DNA of 25,941 bases, taken from assembly GCA_011763485.2 (NCBI GenBank), contig JAANSK020011134.1, positions 3,456 through 29,396 of the forward strand, in the 5' to 3' direction. This DNA comes from Isoetes engelmannii (Eukaryota; Streptophyta; Lycopodiopsida; Isoetales; Isoetaceae). Numbering within the stretch: position 1 is the stretch's first letter; every line of letters begins with the position of its first letter. Shown here in pieces: positions 20,610-25,941 of the stretch. A program made the translations under genes and the position numbers. A model generated the notes under the pieces. It made no database searches. It saw only the letters and a program-made list of their open reading frames with translations, and was not told the origin of the DNA.

Positions 20610-22541
20610 GTAACTTCTGGATACCATTAACGAGCAGCGGGTCACTATATGGGCGGAGAGCTCAGAGGTTCGTGCTCTCACCCAGGCAGGCTTCTGCCCA
20701 GGCCACTCCACCATCGATCATTTATTCACCATGAGAGCCATCATCGAGGATAGCTGGACCGCAGACAATACCTCTACTGTTGTTTCGTCGACTTCGCGAA
20801 GGCCTTTGACACAGTGCCTCGAGCAAAGTTGTGGAGCAGATTGCAGCAGCTCATCACTCTCCTAGACGTGCAGAATGCAGTATACAAGTTGTATGAGGCA
20901 TGCTCCGGATGTCTGATGCCATCGGGGCCGCTAGTGGACAGCAGTATTGGAGTGCGCCAGGGTTGTCCCCTTTCGCCAACATTGTTTGGCATCTGCATTG
21001 ACCAGTGTGGAGCAGTGGATAGAGGAACACGGGGGAATGGGCATCCGCTGGTACACCACATTGTAAGACAGCTCATCTACGCTGATGATGTTGACCTCTT
21101 GGCACACACCCCGAAGGACATGCAGTGCCATCTAGATGCTCTTGCCACTTTCTGCCAGTATACGAGTGGGCAAGTCAACTTGGCTAAGACTAAGGTCCTG
21201 TTTGTCTCGTCATCTCAACACCCAAGGCCACTCTCCTTCACATACCAGGGGCAAACCATACAAGTGACTCCCACATACATACAAGTATTTGGGAATCGAT
21301 TGCTCGACTACCACGCACTGGGATAGCTGCATCCGGTTGCGGGTTGCTGCAGGCTGGAAGGCATTACATGCAATGCAGGACAATAGTCATCAGGCAGACA
21401 TGTATGCTTGGGATCATCAGCCACACCTGTTCAGAGCTTTGGTTGAGCCAGTTCTCTTCTACGTGGTGGAAGTTTGGGGCTCGATCATATCCGCCACCAC
21501 ATGGGGCGACCTTGAGCGGGTGCATAAGGCTTTCTTGTACGAGTACTCGAGGTGAAGTCTACGATGTCGTATCAAATTTTGCTCCAGGAAACAGGTTTCC
21601 TGCCACTTCAGCGAGTGGCCATGTGCCTCCACCTCCTGTACTTCCAGAAGGTAGTTCGCATGGAGGAGGACCACCTCCCTGCGGTGGCCTTAACAGTCGC
21701 GATGGGCCTGCAGCGTCTTAAGACCTGCTGGAAGGACAAGCAGGCCTAGTGGCTATCCCAATGGCATGTCCGGGCACACAGGTGCGGACGTGTTCGCACG
21801 AAGAAGGAGCAAGAGGAAATGAAAACATACTGGGACGCCTGCTTTTTTAGCAAGTTGTGGGACAGTGAGGCTCTGGCACAGGTCAAGCTGGCACACTACA
21901 TGCTGCAAGTGAATCCTACACTCAAGCGAGGGCCCACATCAGTACATGCACACCCTGCTGCCCATGAAAAAATGCAGGCTCATATCTGCCATTCGCATAG
22001 GTGGGCACCGCCTCCGTATTGAAACGAGGCGATGGCCAAGGGAAGCACGTGAGGGCAGGACTTGCTAGTACTGCCACCAAAGGGTCATTGAAGATGAGCA
22101 TCATGTTATGCAAACCTACCCCTCATATGAACAGATTAGGGCCCGGTATCCTCGACTGATAGTGCCGAACCAGCCACTGCATCTCTTACTGAGTTTGATG
22201 CGGTGGGATCTCTTGGGTTGTGATGAAGTCATGGATGAGCTGCATCGGCTCTGCCCTTTTGGCTCCAGATGACATTTTTTCTATAGTACTTGTGTCGTAA
22301 TGCACCGGATGTTTCCCTTTATATGGGTCCCATAGGCCATTTGGTCTCCGTGGACGATGGGCCAGAATAGAATAGAATAAAATATAATAGAATAGAATAG
22401 AATATATTCTATTCTATTCTATTCTATTCTATTCTATTCTATTCTATGAATAGAATAGAATAGAATAGAATAGAAGAATAGAATAGAATAGAATAGAATA
22501 GAATAGAATAGAATAGAATAGATTCTATTCTATTCTGGCCC
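19531..22541 (+). mobile_element. LINE B: 5'-truncated non-LTR retrotransposon inserted in copy B
   Basis: Starts inside the endonuclease domain (LLLFGSIFDLLICNG to SVVDYVF, 19534-19660) and continues with a linker (19812-20465; RWFDEECCKLKRQL, RRFWREVMRKAW). The RT follows: QAGFCPGHSTIDHL near 20690, [15 protein letters not shown] near 20778, IGVRQGCPLSPTLFG near 20948, and LIYADDVDLL near 21072. A thumb/C-terminal region ends in a zinc-knuckle-like stretch (GRTC..YCHQRVIEDEHH, near 22053-22100). Breaks include stops at 19713-19715, 20463-20465 and 22065-22067, a frame change and a (CT)n expansion in the RT, and a frame change near 21300. Dead copy. The 3' UTR contains GTCCCATAGGCC and ends in a (GAATA)n tail. 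The clade is not assigned with confidence. Confidence 0.88.
20563..20606. repeat. (CT)n microsatellite within the LINE B RT region
   Basis: About 21 CT units directly follow the NYRTIM motif region (aattaccgcaccataatggt) of the LINE. The RT sequence resumes after about 80 bp (QAGFCPGH). The tract displaced coding sequence and creates false RERERE and SLSLSL ORFs. Confidence 0.9.
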
Positions 22542-22542
22542 A
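22358..22542. repeat. Palindromic pentanucleotide tail (GAATA)n/(TATTC)n of LINE B
   Basis: Alternating blocks of GAATA and its complement TATTC: first GAATA, then TATTC, then GAATA, then TATTC. The outer edges are exact inverse copies: TGGGCCAGAATAGAATAG at 22358-22375 and its reverse complement ending at 22542. The whole tract can fold into a long hairpin. The first block is the normal LINE 3' tail. The inverted half suggests a second, inverted LINE tail or an inversion during insertion. Confidence 0.85.
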
Positions 22543-22637
22543 AATTTTGGAGGGGGGTGTAAAACTGCTTCCCTTGGACTTTATAGGCTCAAAGGGCTTG
22601 TTTATATGATGTTCCATCTTTATATATAAGTAAGGTT
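22542..22637. pseudogene. Copy B (part 2): continuation after the LINE
   Basis: CCAAATTTTGGAGGGGGGTG followed by TAAAACTGCTTCCCTTGGAC and TTTATAGGCTCAAAGGGC continues the duplicate where copy A has its matching text at 17299-17390 and THO2 intron 7 at about 12490-12575. Compared with copy A, about 85 bp at the LINE insertion point are missing, so the insertion removed or replaced host sequence. It ends at a small deletion that removed the MULE left tip and its target duplicate. Confidence 0.75.
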
Positions 22638-23642
22638 TTATATTTTGCGTATTTTACCAAAATAGCCCTTGTATTTCAATTATTTCCTAAAATGCCCCTG
22701 TCAACAAAATACAGCTGTATTATAGCATAATTACCTAAAAGTCCCCCAATTAATCAAGAAATTACCAAAATGCCCCTGAAATACGATAAAATTTACTAAA
22801 ATGCCCCCGCTTCACAAAAATGGACACATTGACAAGAAAAACTTTGACATATGATGTCCTTTTAAGATAATTGATTACTATAAGATATATTCTGAACCAA
22901 TAGAAGTCAAATTATGCTCATGGGCATAGTCTTAGATACACTCTCCTTTCTGCAGGATTGCAGTTACTGCATGTTTCATATGAGATATGTGCATGTGCAT
23001 GCCTCTAGATCCGCTACACAAGGCTCATTGCCACCAATGACTTTGAAGATTGTCTCGTTTGGCCTAATGCTAGTATATTGATGTGAAATAATATTTGAAT
23101 GCCTATAGAGGTGTGATTTATAAATCCAGTGATTTTGGTTTTGATGATGAAATAAATTGAAGATATTACATCACCACCAGTTGCTCATTGTCAATGAGAG
23201 TGTCAAAAAAGGAAAGGCATTCACACTGAGGATGGTGGCCCACAAACGAGGCCATTACGATGTAAGACTTACCAAGAGGTTGGGCATAATCGTCGTAGCT
23301 GTCGTGCACGACTAGCATGAGATGTCACATGGAATGTTCTTAAAAGGATTCACTTCTATTGGTTCAAAATGAATGTTCTAGTAATCAATTCTCTTAAAAG
23401 GGCATCATGTGTCAAAGGGTTTTTGTACTATGTCAATCTTTTGTGAAGTTGGGGCATTTTGGTAAATTCTAATGTCTTTGAGGGGCATTTTGGTAATTTC
23501 GTAAGTAAATGAAGGTCATTTAAGTAAATATGTTATAATACAATAGTATTTTGTTGATCAGGGGCATTTAGAGAAATAATTGAAATACAAGGGCTATCTT
23601 GGTAAAATATGCAAAATATAGGGGCATTTGGGTAACTTTCCC
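22638..23642 (+). mobile_element. Mutator-like (MULE) DNA transposon, internally deleted
   Basis: Long terminal inverted repeats at 22638-22910 and 23352-23642 flank a core of about 440 bp. The repeats end inward at CCAATAGAAGT and ACTTCTATTGG. The left tip (about 22 bp) is lost here but preserved in copy A. The outer right end reads GGGAAAGTTACCCAAATG on the minus strand. Multiple AAATGCCCC motifs in both arms may be transposase sites. The core ends with a fragment like the MuDR transposase C-terminus. The 9-bp target duplicate lies at 23643-23651. Neither autonomous nor complete; it could still give a long foldback RNA if transcribed. Confidence 0.8.
23165..23320 (+). pseudogene. Remnant of a MuDR-type transposase C-terminus with decayed CCHC knuckle
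   Basis: Read from about 23165, this gives TSPPVAHCQ, a stop, CQKRKGIHTEDGGPQTRPLR, and then CKTYQEVGHNRRSC at 23261-23302, with a stop at 23318-23320. MULE transposases typically end with a P-rich, GRPKK-like stretch and a zinc knuckle of the form C-x2-C-x4-H-x4-C with a GHN core. Here the second Cys is Tyr (23270-23272). The rest of the transposase is absent. Assigned by motif memory only. Confidence 0.65.
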
Positions 23643-23651
23643 ATGGATAAA
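23643..23651. repeat. Right 9-bp MULE target-site duplicate (ATGGATAAA)
   Basis: Immediately follows the right end of the MULE and matches the left duplicate at 17395-17403 at 8 of 9 positions, although the two now lie 6 kb apart in different copies. Confidence 0.7.
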
Positions 23652-23720
23652 TAAACGTACACATAATTGGTCAAAGTACTTTATGATGCCAGAGGCAACG
23701 ACATCTCTTAGACTATAATG
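23643..23720. pseudogene. Copy B (part 3): THO2 intron 7 sequence beyond the MULE
   Basis: ATAATTGGTCAAAG and CCAGAGGCAACGACATCTC with GACTATAATGAAGATG follow THO2 intron 7 at about 12610-12665 (ATAATTTTGTCAAC, AGAGGCAATGACATCTGG, AAATATAATAGA) in the same order. This shows that the duplicated piece was longer than copy A. Weaker similarity may continue to about 23836. Confidence 0.6.
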
Positions 23721-24007
23721 AAGATGAAATGCTCCTCCAATTTAGCCATATTCAAGCCACCACAATGGGCATTTCCTTCCTCACAATTTTAAAATGGAGC
23801 AATACACTTGCAAAAGTAGAGATGCTAAACTGGGGTGGATTGCAATTGCTTGTGGTTGTCACTAAGTTACTCAATCATACTTTTGCATGCTTTTCCTCTT
23901 GACTGGACGATGAACAAGGTAGTTTCAATTTATAGTTATCAAACTATTATGTCACCTACTAGCAAAACTTTAATATTGCATGTCATAAAGATCCATTTAT
24001 AAATAAT
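23721..24007. other. Flank between copy B and the next LINE fragment
   Basis: AT-rich. The first part (to about 23836) may still be highly diverged THO2 intron 7. After that I see nothing to annotate. Confidence 0.4.
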
Positions 24008-24028
24008 TGAATTGAATTGTATTTTTCT
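24004..24028 (-). repeat. (CAATT)n tail of LINE fragment D
   Basis: About three and a half pentamer units on the minus strand directly after the shared LINE 3' end. Short, but in the exact position of the tail in LINE B. Confidence 0.55.
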
Positions 24029-24560
24029 CGTCTATAGAGACCAGACGGCCTATGGGATCGAAACAACAAAGAACAGCCACCTATTACTGTGCAAGATTAA
24101 AGAAAGCCCCGCCTTAAAGAGTTTTTTAGGGAAAGACCTTAGCAGTAATAGGTCAACTGATGAACTCTACATTTGTTCATGTCAATGTAATGATCGAGGA
24201 TACAATTGAGTTCTCATCTCCATTATCTCCTGGAAGCCAAGTGTGCCTACTGAAGGTGTATTCATCACTACAACCAACCCGTCATATCGTGCCCTTATAT
24301 GTGAGAATGTTGGGAAATGTTGAAGGGTGGGACTCTCATCTTCAATAAGTCCCAACTGACAACATTGAAACGCCATATTTTTTCGTTCTTCTCGGCCCAT
24401 CTGTCTTTTGAGGTGGTGTGCTCATGTGTGAATGGACGCAATCATTTCATGATTTTTCATGGGCAAACGTGTTAACAAGTACCGTTGCGGTCCCTTTACA
24501 AGCATAGGATTAATCTAGCAGCTCATCTCTGTGCAGGATCCACGTGCACAATTGTGAGTC
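24004..24560 (-). mobile_element. LINE fragment D: C-terminal end and 3' tail, inverted
   Basis: On the minus strand, LIEDESPTLQHFPTFSHIRARY matches LINE B near 22085-22150 (VIEDEHHVMQTYPSYEQIRARY), preceded by MGREERKN and CCQ matching the zinc-knuckle region. DNA similarity continues upstream, with CCCATGAAAAATCATGA resembling CCCATGAAAAAATGCAGG at 21960. The 3' UTR word TCCCATAGGCC is shared. It ends near 24004-24028 in CAATTCAATTCAATT, a (CAATT)n tail unlike the (GAATA)n of LINE B. Truncated and full of breaks. Confidence 0.75.
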
Positions 24561-24880
24561 AGATTAAGTGAAGATACGTGGGCTCATTATTTGTGAATTG
24601 AAAAATGTCGTTGGGATGCTACACCGTAGGGAAGCTTGTGTACATACTGGCAATCAAATAAAGTGAAAGCCTAGGGATGCACTTAGAAAAAAACGTCGAA
24701 AATATATGAATGTATGGGAGGGGTTTTTTTGGGGCCAAAATCGTATGTATAAGTATGAGTGGGATTTTTTTGCTTGATTTCTGTATATATACAAAGGAAA
24801 TATGGTAGGGGCATATGAAATATGAGGGGGTATTTTCTCCTACTAAGCATGACCTCCGTGGGACTGTTGGCATCATACCT
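24561..24880. other. Unclassified spacer between LINE fragments D and E
   Basis: Contains T-rich and G-rich runs (for example near 24718-24735 and 24764-24772) and TATATATAC near 24785, but no ORF, RNA gene or repeat that I can support. Confidence 0.35.
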
Positions 24881-25867
24881 TCAGGAGGTCATGGACATGC
24901 GAGCACAACTATGCCTTTCGGGGTAGTACTGAATCCACTTGTGTAATTGAACAATGCGAGTGTGGCATGCCAATGGCCACCCTCTCTTTGTGGTAGCATG
25001 CTACTTTCCACACGCCGAGAGTAACTTCTACAACACTCATTTGGGCGTAGATAGTTTGGAGCCTTATGTCGATCTATATGATGACATTCAACAACATAAA
25101 CGATTGGGCAAGGTCTTTTTGCTTGGAGATTTTAATGCAAGTACGGGGTCAGGGTAGGTATTGAAATTTGAGCCCTTGGCAGAAGATGTGTTGCAGTTGA
25201 ACTTCATAGAAGTAACTTGGTTGAGGACATCAGATGGCCATCATATTACATGCTATGGTAGGCAGTTGTTGCTGCTATACAATGTCTTTGATTTGATCGT
25301 CTGCAATGGGCTGGCCCAATGGCCATCCTCCAGGCAATGCACATGCAGAAATGAGAACCAAGGGAGCAGCTCCAGTGTTGTGGATTGCATATTAACGGAG
25401 GAACATGATATGCATCTGATCACCCATTTTGGCATTAGCACAACCAGTCAGGATGAGGAGGTAGACTTGGACCTCCTACACCTTTTCTTGCATATGGAGT
25501 GACAGGTTATCCGTGAACCCATTACCCCGACATTCTGGGTGCCCCAGTTGCGCCTGGATTACGACCATGCAGAGACTTATGCCTAGATGCTTGAGCATGA
25601 CCTGGAGGGCATATTGCAGGCTCTCACACTGCAGCAGCAGACAACCCAATTGAGTCAGATGGTCATGGCGACTGCCGATATGTGCTTTGAAAGAGGACGC
25701 TCGAGAAGGCCCCTAGGAGCTTCCACTTTTTACCGTAATGGGTGGTTTGATGATGAATGTAGGGAGTCAAAACGGAGGCTTCGACGGGTCACCACTCCCA
25801 CCTTGCGCCCGCATGCCATCAGCCACTATCGTGCCTTCCTCAAGGACAAGAAACCCATATACCTCAC

Positions 25868-25940
<73 letters not shown>

Positions 25941-25941
25941 C
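24881..25941 (+). mobile_element. LINE E: endonuclease and linker, running off the window
   Basis: Encodes an AP-type endonuclease: VACYFPHAESNFYNTH, LGKVFLLGDFNASTGSG (the GDFN catalytic stretch, near 25110-25157), TCYGRQLLLLYNVFDL, CNGLAQWPSS and SVVDCIL (near 25376-25394). A linker follows from about 25530 (FWVPQLRLDYDHAETYA, QQQTTQLSQM, FERGRSRR, NGWFDDECRESKRRLRR) that aligns with the linker of LINE B (CLDYDRTESYTQM, QQQTVRLIQI, VRGRSHGQ, RWFDEECCKLKRQL). Stops at 25155-25157, 25500-25502 and 25584-25586 show it is dead. The N-terminal edge is unclear; the RT lies beyond the window, if present. It diverges head to head from fragment D. Confidence 0.82.
25868..25941. repeat. (CAA)n microsatellite in the LINE E linker, to the window edge
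   Basis: At least 24 CAA units begin right after KKPIYLT, where LINE B reads KKAVYLAECQHQMF. The expansion thus started from a Gln-containing coding stretch. The full length is unknown because the window ends within it. Confidence 0.9.

Noticed and set aside
20384-20734. ORFs with SLSLSL or RERERE runs
   Set aside because: Translations of the (CT)n tract within LINE B.
25868-25941. Poly-Gln tract as part of a host gene
   Set aside because: It continues the LINE E linker frame and aligns with LINE B just before the tract.

Overview
The window is nuclear DNA from a land plant. It is AT-rich and holds one large, intron-rich gene with plant-type GT-AG introns, whose protein follows the plant THO2 (THOC2) sequence from end to end. 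The divergence from the Arabidopsis protein as I recall it, and the load of non-LTR retrotransposon debris, would fit a bryophyte, lycophyte or fern, but I cannot name the species.

Layout. (1) Positions 559-14895, minus strand: a complete THO2 gene, the large scaffold subunit of the THO/TREX mRNP-assembly complex. I placed 31 coding exons, all with GT-AG borders and compatible phases. They give one open frame of 1757 codons from the ATG at 14886, or 1760 from the ATG at 14895. A probable non-coding first exon lies near 16014-16160, with a telo-box-like motif and a candidate 36-codon uORF. A 5'-truncated LINE sits antisense inside intron 28 (about 2440-4390). (2) Positions 16187-23720: a layered repeat block directly upstream of the gene. 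It holds two tandem copies (A and B) of a decayed piece of THO2 itself: remnants of exons 8-9 plus intron 7, with introns retained, so copied as DNA. The copied piece carries a Mutator-like (MULE) DNA transposon. Copy A keeps its left end and left target-site duplicate; copy B keeps its right end and right target-site duplicate. A LINE with a palindromic (GAATA)n tail is inserted in copy B. (3) Positions 24008-25941: two more LINE pieces of the same family, in opposite orientations. The second runs off the window in a (CAA)n tract.

Only THO2 looks functional. THO2 acts in co-transcriptional mRNP packaging and export, and in plants also in small-RNA precursor supply. Everything else is mobile-element or duplication debris. 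I found no operon, CRISPR array, tRNA, rRNA or LTR element, and no convincing undescribed system. The most unusual structure is the self-derived tandem duplication with nested transposons lying against the THO2 promoter.
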